From Pseudomonas pudica (GTDB taxonomy: Bacteria; Pseudomonadota; Gammaproteobacteria; Pseudomonadales; Pseudomonadaceae), in contig NZ_JADLJS010000048.1 of the NCBI RefSeq assembly GCF_015680405.1, positions 1-33,417 of the forward strand: DNA of 33,417 nt. Direction: 5' to 3'. Below are positions 23,640 through 32,123 of this stretch, piece after piece. Within the stretch, counting starts at the first letter, position 1; each line of letters opens with the position of its first letter. Under the pieces are notes generated by a model. It did no database searches, was not told where the DNA came from, and saw nothing but the letters and a program-made list of their open reading frames with translations. A program made the translations under genes and the position numbers.

Positions 23640-24317
23640 TCAGCCTGGCAGCAGGCAGCCTTTCTTCTTCAAGGACTCCAGGACCCAGGAACGGTCGTTG
23701 GTGCCTTGGGCAATGTGTTCCATCTGTGCGGTTTCGGCAGTGTGCTTGGCGGTGGCGCGAGCATAGACCTCGGCGACGTGGTCGTAAGGCACGCACAGCA
23801 GGCCATCGTCATCACCGATCACCAGGTCGCCTGGCTCGATCACCATACCATCAATGGCAATCGGCACGTTGATCTCGCCCGGGCCGTCCTTGTATGGGCC
23901 ACGGTGCGAAACGCCAGCAGCGAACAACGGGAAGTCACCCGCACCGATGTTGGCTGCATCGCGAATGGCGCCGTTGATGACGATACCGGCCAAGCCACGC
24001 TTGACCGCGTAAGCCACCATCATTTCACCGATCAGGGCGTTGGTCAGATCGCCACCGGCATCGACCACGATCACATCGCCCGGCTGAGCGATATCGATCG
24101 CGTAATGCAGCATGAGGTTGTCACCTGGGCGCGCCTTGACTGTCAAGGCCGGGCCACACAGCACACCTTCGCGATGCATGGGGCGCAGGCGGGCACCACC
24201 TGCAGTCATCCGGTTCATCGAATCGCTGACGTTGGCAACCGGAACCTCACGATAACGTGCAACCCACTCATCACCGACTTTACGTGCGCGCTCAAGCACT
24301 TGGAAGCCAATGCTCAT
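23640..24317 (-). CDS. RraA-family protein, aldolase-like
   Basis: A 225-residue RraA/HMG-aldolase fold protein. The family core is seen at residues 86-120: DAGGDLTNALIGE through GAIRD, with Arg119-Asp120 the expected oxo-acid and metal contact pair. Class II aldolases of this fold split 4-hydroxy-2-oxo acids into pyruvate plus a second oxo acid or aldehyde. Two canonical positions differ: the Gly 21 residues before Arg is Glu98, and the acid three residues after Arg-Asp-x is Asn123. So it may act on a different substrate. Being in a catabolic cluster argues for an enzyme rather than RNase E control. ATG at 24317 has AGAGG 8 bp upstream. Divergent from the hydroxyacid dehydrogenase. Confidence 0.82.
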   Translation of the reverse strand: MSIGFQVLERARKVGDEWVARYREVPVANVSDSMNRMTAGGARLRPMHREGVLCGPALTVKARPGDNLMLHYAIDIAQPGDVIVVDAGGDLTNALIGEMMVAYAVKRGLAGIVINGAIRDAANIGAGDFPLFAAGVSHRGPYKDGPGEINVPIAIDGMVIEPGDLVIGDDDGLLCVPYDHVAEVYARATAKHTAETAQMEHIAQGTNDRSWVLESLKKKGCLLPG

Positions 24318-24375
24318 GTGACATACCTCTCTTGGTGTTATTCGATGTCATCGGCCGCTGCCGAATCTGTTTTTT

Positions 24376-24388
24376 AGAATGTCATTTC
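24376..24388. promoter_or_regulatory. Putative IclR-type operator D (RraA side)
   Basis: AGAATGTCATTTC, the weakest of four related dyads; its right half and flank (ATTTCattaaa) match copies B and C closely. On the minus strand it sits about 60 bp before the RraA gene. Confidence 0.35.
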
Positions 24389-24457
24389 ATTAAAGTCGTG
24401 GCAATTGGTTTTTGTCGGCTTTTTTTGCCAGGCATCGGCGACTACATGAATTTTCTT

Positions 24458-24470
24458 GCAACAGCGTTTC
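24458..24470. promoter_or_regulatory. Putative IclR-type operator C (dehydrogenase side)
   Basis: GCAACAGCGTTTC, with the same 5-3-5 layout and AT-rich flanks (ttcttGCAAC...GTTTCattat). A -10-like TATGAT (24473-24478) follows 2 bp later, so a bound regulator would block RNA polymerase. Confidence 0.5.
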
Positions 24471-24553
24471 ATTATGATAGGGTTTACCCCATTGCCGCAC
24501 ATGAGCGGCAGACTGCGCCCGAACCGCTCCCAGACAAGAACAAGGTATCCCCG

Positions 24554-25531
24554 ATGTCCCGTACCATTCTGCTGACCGGCCCTGAGCTTGCTGCCGAGGC
24601 CATGAACCTTGCCGCCGAACAGGGCGTCAGAATCGTCCCCACTACGCCCTACCTGCCCGCCGAAGAACTGGAAGCGATCATTCGCGCTGAACAGCCCGAT
24701 GCCATCGTGGTCCGCCAAGGCAAACTGACCCGCGCCATGATCGACGCTTCAGCCAACCTGAAAGTGATCGCCAAGCACGGCGTGGGCTACAACACCATCG
24801 ATCTGCAGGCCGCCGCCGACCGCAGCATCCCGGTATCGATCGCCCTGGGCGCCAATGCCCAGTCGGTGGCCGAGCTGGCCTTCGCGTTGATGTTCAGCGT
24901 GGCACGTCAAACCGCGCTGCTGGATGCGCGCATGCGTGACGGGCATTGGGACAAATCCTCGGCCAACGGCATGGAGCTGTCGGGCAAAACCCTGGGGCTT
25001 ATCGGTCTGGGCTCGATCGGCAGCATCCTCATGGACCTGGTGGCGCCACTGCGCATGAAGGTCAAGGTGTTCGACCCCTACCTCAAGCAACTGCCGGAGC
25101 GCCCGCACGTCGAGCGCGAAGAGGATTTCGATCGCCTGCTGGCTGAAAGCGATATCATCAGCCTGCACTGCCCGCTGACCGAGACCAACCACAACCTGAT
25201 TGGCGCTGCCCAGCTCGAGCGCATGCGCCCTGGCGCCATCCTGATCAACACTGCCCGTGGTGAGCTGATCGACACCAACGCCCTGGTAAAAGCGCTCAGC
25301 GAACGCCGCATCGCCGGCGCCGGCCTGGATACCTTCAGCCCCGAGCCGCCGCCTGCCGACAGCCCGCTGTGGGGCCTGCCGACACTGGTCGCCACGCCGC
25401 ATGTCGGTGCCAACACCACCGAGGCCCGCGAACGGGTAGGCCTGGTAGCGCTGAAGCAGGTCCTCGATGTATGGGCGGGCAATGCTCTGGATCCGCGTTG
25501 CGTGGTCAACCGCCACCTCTTCGCCAGCTGA
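24554..25531 (+). CDS. D-2-hydroxyacid dehydrogenase (SerA-like)
   Basis: A 325-residue NAD(P)-dependent D-isomer-specific 2-hydroxyacid dehydrogenase. NAD-binding GLIGLGSIGSILMDL at about residue 145, catalytic Arg in NTARGELID, and catalytic His in TPHVGANTTE. Acts reversibly between a D-2-hydroxy acid and the 2-oxo acid. It lacks the ACT regulatory tail of housekeeping SerA, so a catabolic dehydrogenase is likely. ATG at 24554 with AAGG upstream; in-frame codons before it run into the promoter region. Its 2-oxo product could feed the divergently coded RraA-type aldolase. Probably in an operon with the next two genes. Confidence 0.87.
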   Translation: MSRTILLTGPELAAEAMNLAAEQGVRIVPTTPYLPAEELEAIIRAEQPDAIVVRQGKLTRAMIDASANLKVIAKHGVGYNTIDLQAAADRSIPVSIALGANAQSVAELAFALMFSVARQTALLDARMRDGHWDKSSANGMELSGKTLGLIGLGSIGSILMDLVAPLRMKVKVFDPYLKQLPERPHVEREEDFDRLLAESDIISLHCPLTETNHNLIGAAQLERMRPGAILINTARGELIDTNALVKALSERRIAGAGLDTFSPEPPPADSPLWGLPTLVATPHVGANTTEARERVGLVALKQVLDVWAGNALDPRCVVNRHLFAS

Positions 25532-25609
25532 TCGCACCCCTCGCGTGCCTCTCGTGAGCGGGGCACGTTCACACGCGTCACTCCAGAAAAAAAACAATTG
25601 GAGAGCACC

Positions 25610-26938
25610 ATGATTTCAGCAACATCGCTGCCGGATGAACTCGAACGCAGCACCATGCGCCGCATCGCCTGGCGACTGCTGCCCTTTCTGATCGTCTGCT
25701 ACCTGATCGCGATCATCGATCGCGGCAACATCGGCATGGCTTCCCTGCAGATGAACGAGGACCTGCAGCTCACGGCCAAGGTGTTCGGCTTCGCCAGCAG
25801 CCTGTTCTTCTTTGCCTACTTCCTGGTCGAAGTGCCCAGCAACCTGGCCATGCAACGCTACGGGGCACGCATCTGGATAGCCCGCATCATGATCACCTGG
25901 GGCCTGATCTCGGCAGGCACGGCGTTCGTTCAGGGTGCCAATTCACTGTACGTGATGCGCTTTCTGCTGGGTGCTGCCGAGGCCGGTTTCTTCCCGGGCG
26001 TGCTGCTGTACCTCACCTACTGGCTGCCGTCTGCCTACCGCGCGCGCATGGTGGCGCTGTTCATGGTGGCGATCCCTGCCGCCAACTTCATCGGTTCGCC
26101 ACTGTCGGGCCTGCTGCTGAACCTGGATGGCTGGATGGGCATGCGTGGCTGGCACTGGCTGTTCATTCTCGAAGGCATTCCAGCCGTACTGCTGGGCATC
26201 GCCTGCCTGTTCGTGCTTACCGACCGCCCCGAGCAGGCCAAGTGGCTGAATGACGAGCAGCGCGGCTGGCTCACCAAGCGCCTGGCTGATGAAGCCTCGA
26301 AAAAGACCGCCATCGGCCATATTTCGCTGTGGAAGCTGCTGCGCCACAAAGACATCTGGGTGCTGGCCCTGATCTACTCGGGCGCTTCAGCTGCAGGCAG
26401 CACCATGAGCGTGTGGGCCCCGCAACTGCTGAAGACATTCGGCCTGAGCTCGATGGAAATCGGCCTGGTGAATGCCATCCCTTACGGTGTTGCCTCTGTG
26501 CTGATGATCATCTGGGGTCGCAGCTCCGACCGCAGCGGCGAGCGTCGCTGGCACACGGCGATGACCATGCTGCTGATCGCGGCGGGCCTGTTGATGACCT
26601 TGTTCACCTCGTCCCTGCCGGCAACGGTGATGATGCTGACCATGGTCCTGGTGGGCGCCTACTCGATGAAAGGGCCGTTCTGGGCGCTGGTGTCGGGTTG
26701 GCTGTCTTCCTCGACTGCTGCTGCGGGGCTGGCAGCCGTGGGCGCCATGGCCAACCTGATTGGCGGAGGCATCATGGTCAATGCCTACGGCGCCATTCAC
26801 GATGCCACCGGCAGCTACTCCATGGCGCTGATGCCGTTGGCCGCGCTGTGCACCGTGGCCGGGATCGCGGTACTGGTGATCGGCCGCAAGCGCCAGCGCG
26901 AGCAAGCTGAGGCAGCCAGCGCCCTCAGCGCGAAATAA
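25610..26938 (+). CDS. MFS importer, anion:cation symporter (ACS) family, copy 2
   Basis: A 442-residue, 12-helix ACS-family transporter. It lines up with the copy at 21 kb: RRIAWRLLPFLIVCYLIAII, DRGNIGMASLQMNEDL, RYGARIWIARIMITWGLIS, FLLGAAEAGFFPGVLLYLTYW. The two probably take up the same or related acids. ATG at 25610 has GGAG 6 bp upstream; TTG at 25598 would be upstream of that site. 78 bp after the dehydrogenase gene. Confidence 0.88.
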   Translation: MISATSLPDELERSTMRRIAWRLLPFLIVCYLIAIIDRGNIGMASLQMNEDLQLTAKVFGFASSLFFFAYFLVEVPSNLAMQRYGARIWIARIMITWGLISAGTAFVQGANSLYVMRFLLGAAEAGFFPGVLLYLTYWLPSAYRARMVALFMVAIPAANFIGSPLSGLLLNLDGWMGMRGWHWLFILEGIPAVLLGIACLFVLTDRPEQAKWLNDEQRGWLTKRLADEASKKTAIGHISLWKLLRHKDIWVLALIYSGASAAGSTMSVWAPQLLKTFGLSSMEIGLVNAIPYGVASVLMIIWGRSSDRSGERRWHTAMTMLLIAAGLLMTLFTSSLPATVMMLTMVLVGAYSMKGPFWALVSGWLSSSTAAAGLAAVGAMANLIGGGIMVNAYGAIHDATGSYSMALMPLAALCTVAGIAVLVIGRKRQREQAEAASALSAK

Positions 26939-26956
26939 GCCGCAAAAGCCGTACTT

Positions 26957-26993
26957 CGATGCCCACTTTCCTGCCTCAGAAACGTGGGCATCG
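26957..26993 (+). terminator. Hairpin between the MFS and amidohydrolase genes
   Basis: The 10-bp stem CGATGCCCAC (26957-26966) and GTGGGCATCG (26984-26993) is perfect and extends inward with TTTC/GAAA after a one-base bulge. The T-run after it is poor (gtcattt), so it may be a partial terminator or an RNA stabiliser inside the operon. Confidence 0.45.
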
Positions 26994-27026
26994 TCATTTC
27001 ACAACAACAATAAACGAGGAATATCC

Positions 27027-27944
27027 ATGACGTTGTCTCGTCGTCAATTCTTGCAGGCCACCGGTGCACTGGGTGCTGTCGCCTCCATGGGCGCCATGGC
27101 CGACGTGCCCTTCAGCAAGGGCGATGCGCACCCGCGCCTGACGCCGCCCGCAGGCAGCATCGACTGCCACATGCACCTCTACGACAGCCGTATCCCGGCC
27201 GCACCCGGCGCTACCCTGCTGCCGGCGGATGCCTCGCTGGAGGATTACCGCAAACTGCAGCAGCGCCTGGGCATCCGCCGCATGGTCATCGTCACGCCAT
27301 CGACCTACGGCACCGATAACCGGGTGATGCTCGATGGCTTGTTGCGCAGCCGAGGCGATGCCCGGGGTGTGGCGGTTGTGTCCAATGGGATTACCGACGC
27401 AGAGCTTGCCGAACTGCACCAGGCAGGAGTGCGTGGTATCCGCTTCAACCTGAGCGTCGGCAGCCAGGCGCTCGATGGGCTGGAAAGCCTGGCCGCGCGG
27501 GTCGGCGAACTGGGCTGGAACGTACAGGTCGCTACCGGGCCGCTGCTGCCCGAGGTTGCCCCGCGCTTGCTGGCCTTGCCAGGCAAGATCGTTATCGACC
27601 ACATGGGCCATGTACCACAGCCAGAAGCGCTGAAGTCGCCAGCTTTCGCCGCACTGGTGCGGCTGCTGGACACCGACCGGGCATGGATCAAGCTGTCGGC
27701 ACCTTATCTTCGCTCGAAAATCGGAGCACCGCTGTTCGAGGACGTCGGCCGAGTCGCCACTGCACTGGTCAGCCATCGCCCTGATCGCATGCTATGGGGT
27801 AGCGACTGGCCGCACCCGACGCTTGCCGCCGAGCAGAAACCCGACGATGCGCAGGTCCTTGACCTGCTGATGCGCTGGGCACCAAAGGAGCAAACCCAGG
27901 CCCTCATCTTGCGCGACAACCCCACCCAGCTCTACGACTTCTGA
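27027..27944 (+). CDS. Tat-exported amidohydrolase/lactonase (galactarolactone isomerase/PDC lactonase type)
   Basis: A 305-residue TIM-barrel amidohydrolase with a twin-arginine signal (SRRQFLQ, residues 4-10, then a hydrophobic stretch to about 26), so it is folded in the cytosol and sent to the periplasm. Active-site His48/His50 (DCHMH), a downstream VIDHMGH, and GSDWPHP with the catalytic Asp. This matches COG3618-type lactonases such as D-galactarolactone isomerase and 2-pyrone-4,6-dicarboxylate lactonase (LigI). Those relatives are mostly cytosolic. ATG at 27027 has GAGG 7 bp upstream. It would open or rearrange a lactone before MFS uptake; substrate unknown. Confidence 0.83.
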   Translation: MTLSRRQFLQATGALGAVASMGAMADVPFSKGDAHPRLTPPAGSIDCHMHLYDSRIPAAPGATLLPADASLEDYRKLQQRLGIRRMVIVTPSTYGTDNRVMLDGLLRSRGDARGVAVVSNGITDAELAELHQAGVRGIRFNLSVGSQALDGLESLAARVGELGWNVQVATGPLLPEVAPRLLALPGKIVIDHMGHVPQPEALKSPAFAALVRLLDTDRAWIKLSAPYLRSKIGAPLFEDVGRVATALVSHRPDRMLWGSDWPHPTLAAEQKPDDAQVLDLLMRWAPKEQTQALILRDNPTQLYDF

Positions 27945-27977
27945 TCACCTGCCAAACCGAAAAGTCGGCCGCATCGG

Positions 27978-28154
27978 AAGGGCGCGCACCGCCCGAAGAT
28001 GATGAGCGTGGGCCTGCATGGGCGGATCAGTGGCCATCCTGGTCGTGCGATGGCGCTGGCGCGCTTTCTCGATTACGTGCAGGGCCACGACGGGGTGTGG
28101 GTCTGCCGGCGCGAAGAGATTGCCAGGCACTGGATAGCCCAGTTCCCCGCCTGA
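27978..28154 (+). pseudogene. puuE: 3' remnant of a PuuE-type allantoinase/polysaccharide deacetylase
   Basis: From about 27978 to the TGA at 28152-28154, one frame reads RPKMMSVGLHGRISGHPGRA, then ARFLDYVQGHDGVWVCRR and EEIARHWIAQFPA. This is the C-terminal end of PuuE (cofactor-free allantoinase, carbohydrate deacetylase fold), which ends in much the same way in Pseudomonas. Only about 55 of roughly 300 residues remain; the catalytic part is absent and there is no ribosome site before ATG 27999. The frame meets the amidohydrolase stop immediately upstream. So a gene was cut here, leaving its tail. The intact sequence suggests that the loss is recent or that the remnant is under little decay. 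Confidence 0.75.
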
Positions 28155-28187
28155 GCGGTCAGTCGTTCGCAACAAACACGGGATCAG

Positions 28188-29225
28188 CTAACGACCCGCC
28201 CTGCCGGACGCGCCGAGCACAGCCTTGCGCTGGCACTTCACCAGGACCTTGCGGCCGGTTTCGACAAAGGGCGTGACGATCAGGCTATAGACCGTCAGGT
28301 AACGCTGGTGGTCCTGCTCGTTGGTGCCGAAGCGGATGTTTTCGGGCGTTGATGTAGTGACATAGAGCGTGCCGAACATCCAGTCCCAGATGGACAGGTT
28401 GGTGCCGAAGTTACGGTTGAAATGGCGCGGGGCGTCGCTGTGATGGATCTGGTGCTGGGCCGGGCTGTTGAACACATGTTCCAGTTGCGGGCCGAAAGAC
28501 AGCCAGACATGGCTATGCCGCAGGTTGGCCGCCAGGCTGTTGAAGATGAATACCAGGTAGGTCACGCCGAACAGGGTGTAGCGGCTGACTTCACCGCCGC
28601 AGAGGTACCAGAAGCATCCGGCGTAGAGGCCGATGCAAATGCCGGTGCTCAGTTTCTCGACGATCTTTTCCACGAAATGCACCCGGCTCGCCGTCGCCGG
28701 TACCAGCACGGGCGCCGAATGGTGGACCTTGTGAAAGGCCCAGAGCCAGCGGGAGTGAAAGGCCCGGTGCGCCCAGTAATGGATGAAGTCCTTGAGCAGG
28801 AACACCCCCAACCCGTAGAGCATGGACAGTGCGAGGTTTTCGCCCAGGCGCGGGCGCGCGCCCCAGAGGTTGTTGAAAAAGGCCAGGTAATCGCCGGAGC
28901 GCAGGATGTAGGGGTCGACCAGTTGGACGACGGGCAGCACCAGCGCAATCTTGAGGATGGCCCGCACGAAGTAGTAGCGGTAGTCCAGCAGCGCCGAGGG
29001 ATGCAGATGTACCCGGGCGCCGCCGATGAATTGCCAGAACGACTGGGCGTCGCTCAGGCCGCGCCGCTTCCTGAAACGGAACAGGCCGTAGGCTGCGCCA
29101 TAGGAGATGCAAAGAAACAAGACCCCGAAACGGCCGTTCATATTGAAAATGCCGAGAAACTGCTCGGTAACGGGCGTGATCACCCAATCGGTCAGGTGCT
29201 CAGAGAAAAGCGGCAGGGCATCCAC
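28188..29225 (-). CDS. Sterol desaturase/fatty acid hydroxylase family membrane protein
   Basis: A 345-residue integral membrane di-iron protein. Histidine clusters: H149-x3-H153-x3-H157 (FIHYWAHRAFH), H165-x2-HH (FHKVHHS) and H258-x2-HH (HQIHHSD). Several membrane helices (about 33-50, 88-102, 130-150, 195-230). Family members hydroxylate or desaturate lipids such as sterols, carotenoids or fatty acids; the substrate here is unknown. GTG start at 29225, GAGG 10 bp upstream. Not in an obvious operon. Confidence 0.85.
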   Translation of the reverse strand: MDALPLFSEHLTDWVITPVTEQFLGIFNMNGRFGVLFLCISYGAAYGLFRFRKRRGLSDAQSFWQFIGGARVHLHPSALLDYRYYFVRAILKIALVLPVVQLVDPYILRSGDYLAFFNNLWGARPRLGENLALSMLYGLGVFLLKDFIHYWAHRAFHSRWLWAFHKVHHSAPVLVPATASRVHFVEKIVEKLSTGICIGLYAGCFWYLCGGEVSRYTLFGVTYLVFIFNSLAANLRHSHVWLSFGPQLEHVFNSPAQHQIHHSDAPRHFNRNFGTNLSIWDWMFGTLYVTTSTPENIRFGTNEQDHQRYLTVYSLIVTPFVETGRKVLVKCQRKAVLGASGRAGR

Positions 29226-29261
29226 GAAACGTCAGCCTCGGCAAAAAACGGGGGCGCAATT

Positions 29262-29280
29262 GTAAATCAGTTTTATTTAC
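29262..29280. promoter_or_regulatory. AT-rich dyad upstream of the membrane hydroxylase gene
   Basis: GTAAAT (29262-29267) and ATTTAC (29275-29280) form a 6-bp dyad with a 7-bp centre in an AT-rich patch about 40-55 bp before the hydroxylase start. It resembles a repressor site; the -10-like TACAAT on the minus strand overlaps one arm. Confidence 0.3.
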
Positions 29281-29404
29281 TCAAGCGGTTTTATGCAAGC
29301 GCCCGGTACCCTCGACCGACACAGGCAGTACCACCTTGCAGACAAGGTCCGAGGGGTGAACTACCCGCTGCGCCCAGTCGACTGATCATGCGAGGGCAGT
29401 TACG

Positions 29405-29435
29405 CTGGCGCTTCCCACCTGCACGGAAGCGCCAG
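29405..29435 (+). promoter_or_regulatory. Perfect hairpin covering the ribosome site and start of the GFA gene
   Basis: The 11-bp arms CTGGCGCTTCC (29405-29415) and GGAAGCGCCAG (29425-29435) are perfect inverted copies with a 9-nt loop. The right arm holds the only ribosome-site-like GGAAG and ends on the first base of the GTG start. It could limit translation, or be a repressor site. Confidence 0.5.
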
Positions 29436-29866
29436 TGATCGAAACATACGAAGGAAGCTGCTTGTGCGCAGCGGTCAGTTACCTGCTACTGACCCCTCCC
29501 AAGGCAGTCAGTCATTGCCATTGCAGCCAGTGCCGCAAAAGCCACGGGGCAGCCTTCGCCTCCTATGGCAGCGTTCCACGCAGCAGGCTGCGAATCCTCC
29601 GCGGCACCTGCAGCATCAAAGCCTTTGCCTCTTCGCCGACGGTAGTGCGCGAGTTCTGCGCCGAGTGCGGCTCGACTTTGTTCTGGTCACGTTCCCAAGG
29701 CGACTTTGCCGACTGGGTTTCGATAGCACTGGGCACACTTGATACCCCGTTCCTGCCCAAGAAGCAGAAACACGTTCATGTCGATTTTGCTGCCCCCTGG
29801 TACTGCCCTCACCTGCACACATTGGCAACGCCAAGCCATCCACAGCACGGTCAAGACAATCCTTGA
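29435..29866 (+). CDS. GFA-family zinc protein (glutathione-dependent formaldehyde-activating-like)
   Basis: A 143-residue protein of the GFA/CENP-V fold. Zinc ligands: Cys9 and Cys11 (SCLC), Cys28, Cys30 and Cys33 (HCHCSQC), Cys75 and Cys78 (CAECGS). Relatives were named after glutathione-dependent formaldehyde activation but most have no proven function. Start is GTG at 29435, buried in the hairpin above; there is no ATG near. Followed after 79 bp by the AraC-type regulator, same strand. Confidence 0.8.
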   Translation: MIETYEGSCLCAAVSYLLLTPPKAVSHCHCSQCRKSHGAAFASYGSVPRSRLRILRGTCSIKAFASSPTVVREFCAECGSTLFWSRSQGDFADWVSIALGTLDTPFLPKKQKHVHVDFAAPWYCPHLHTLATPSHPQHGQDNP

Positions 29867-29945
29867 TAGAGCAATCACGGCTAGGCACCTCCATGTCTGA
29901 ACAACGGATACTAGCGCGCACCGCACCTTCCGGAGATTCCGTTCG

Positions 29946-30815
29946 TTGACTGACTCACAGCACAACCCAACCTACGCAAAACGGTTCGAAGCCGTGCTTG
30001 CCTATATCGACAGCCACCTCGAAGGGGACCTGTCGGTAAATGCCCTGAGCCGCATCGCCAATTTCTCGGCCTTTCACTTTCATCGGCAATTCACGGCATA
30101 CATCGGCATTCCGGTATCACGGTATGTGCAACTGATGAGGCTGCGACGCGCGGCGCATCAACTGGTCGCCTCGCCGGCCATCTCCGTACTGGAAGCAGCT
30201 TTCGGCGCCGGCTTCGAAAGCCCCGAAGCCTTTTCCAGGGCTTTCAAGCGTGCGTTTGGCATGGCGCCGAGCGTATTCGCCAAGGCCCCGAACTGGCAGG
30301 CCTGGAGTGCGGTTTTCGTTGTTCCTCATCTTTCAAGGAGTATCACCATGCAGATCCGCATCGTGGATTTCGCCGAAACCCATGTGGCCGCGCTCGAACA
30401 CCAAGGGGCGCCCGGCCTGGTCAGTGAAAGCGTTGCGCGTTTTCGCCAATGGCGCATTCAGAGCGGCCAGTCACCGGTGGCCAGCAGCCGAACCTTCGGC
30501 ATCCCCTACGACAACCCGGACACCACCCCGGCGCACGCCTTTCGCTTCGCCGTGTGTGGCGAGATAGACGAAGCTGTGCAGCCCAATGATTTCGGCGTGC
30601 ACGAACGCGTCATCCCAGCGGGCCGCTGCGCCGTGATCCGGCATACCGGGTCACCTGACTACATTGGCGAAACCATTTATCCGCTTTATCGGGACTGGTT
30701 GCCTTCGAGCAATGAGGAACTGCGGGATCATCCGCTGTTCTTTCACTATTTGAGCGTGTATCCGGAAACGCCGCTGGAGCACTGGCAAACGGATATCTAC
30801 GTGCCACTCAAGTAG
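29946..30815 (+). CDS. AraC-type regulator with GyrI-like effector domain
   Basis: A 289-residue protein. Residues about 12-112 are an AraC double helix-turn-helix (FEAVLAYIDSHLEGDLSVNA, then AAFGAGFESPEAFSRAFKRAF); about 135-289 form a GyrI-like (AraC effector-binding) domain, as in Rob or SAV-type regulators, which binds small hydrophobic drugs. The start is TTG at 29946, 10 bp after GGAG; GTG at residue 17 would cut the first helix. Residue 135 is an internal Met with an excellent ribosome site (AAGGAG at 30335-30340, ATG at 30348), see findings. No clear target neighbour except the GFA gene. Confidence 0.85.
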   Translation: MTDSQHNPTYAKRFEAVLAYIDSHLEGDLSVNALSRIANFSAFHFHRQFTAYIGIPVSRYVQLMRLRRAAHQLVASPAISVLEAAFGAGFESPEAFSRAFKRAFGMAPSVFAKAPNWQAWSAVFVVPHLSRSITMQIRIVDFAETHVAALEHQGAPGLVSESVARFRQWRIQSGQSPVASSRTFGIPYDNPDTTPAHAFRFAVCGEIDEAVQPNDFGVHERVIPAGRCAVIRHTGSPDYIGETIYPLYRDWLPSSNEELRDHPLFFHYLSVYPETPLEHWQTDIYVPLK

Positions 30816-31018
30816 GTCGGCTGGTGGCTAATCTGGGTAGGAGGCTGCTGGGCTGCGCATGGATCGAGTCCAGACGGATAGCCAGCTCTCTTGGTAAACT
30901 AGCCGCCTGCCCTGGCAATCACCGATCTCCTGCCGCCGACTTTTGCTACGTCGAGCTTCTCGGTTTGCTGCAAACACCCTCGAAACTGCTGAATTTGGTA
31001 CAAGACACGTTGAACGAT

Positions 31019-32029
<1,011 letters not shown>

Positions 32030-32044
32030 TTCAGCAGGCGGGCG

Positions 32045-32123
32045 TACTCGCCGGCAAGCCAGCCCTCCCGCAGCATGCTGCCGGGGTTCAGACATATGCA
32101 GATTCTGTGGGAGCGGGCAAACT
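32045..32123. repeat. Degenerate REP-like element between dusA and tal
   Basis: Half-copies of the family ('gccggcaagccagcc' near 32050 and 'tgtgggagcgggcaaa' near 32106) face each other with several mismatches. It looks like a decaying element. Confidence 0.5.

Noticed and set aside
18468..27944. Cluster as a standard galactarate/glucarate or gallate pathway
   Set aside because: Lactonase, OprD and aldolase hints exist, but the defining dehydratases, uronate dehydrogenase or ring-cleavage dioxygenase are not in the window.
27945..28175. A 76-codon minus-strand frame
   Set aside because: The plus strand here carries recognisable PuuE C-terminal sequence; the minus frame has no ribosome site or family.
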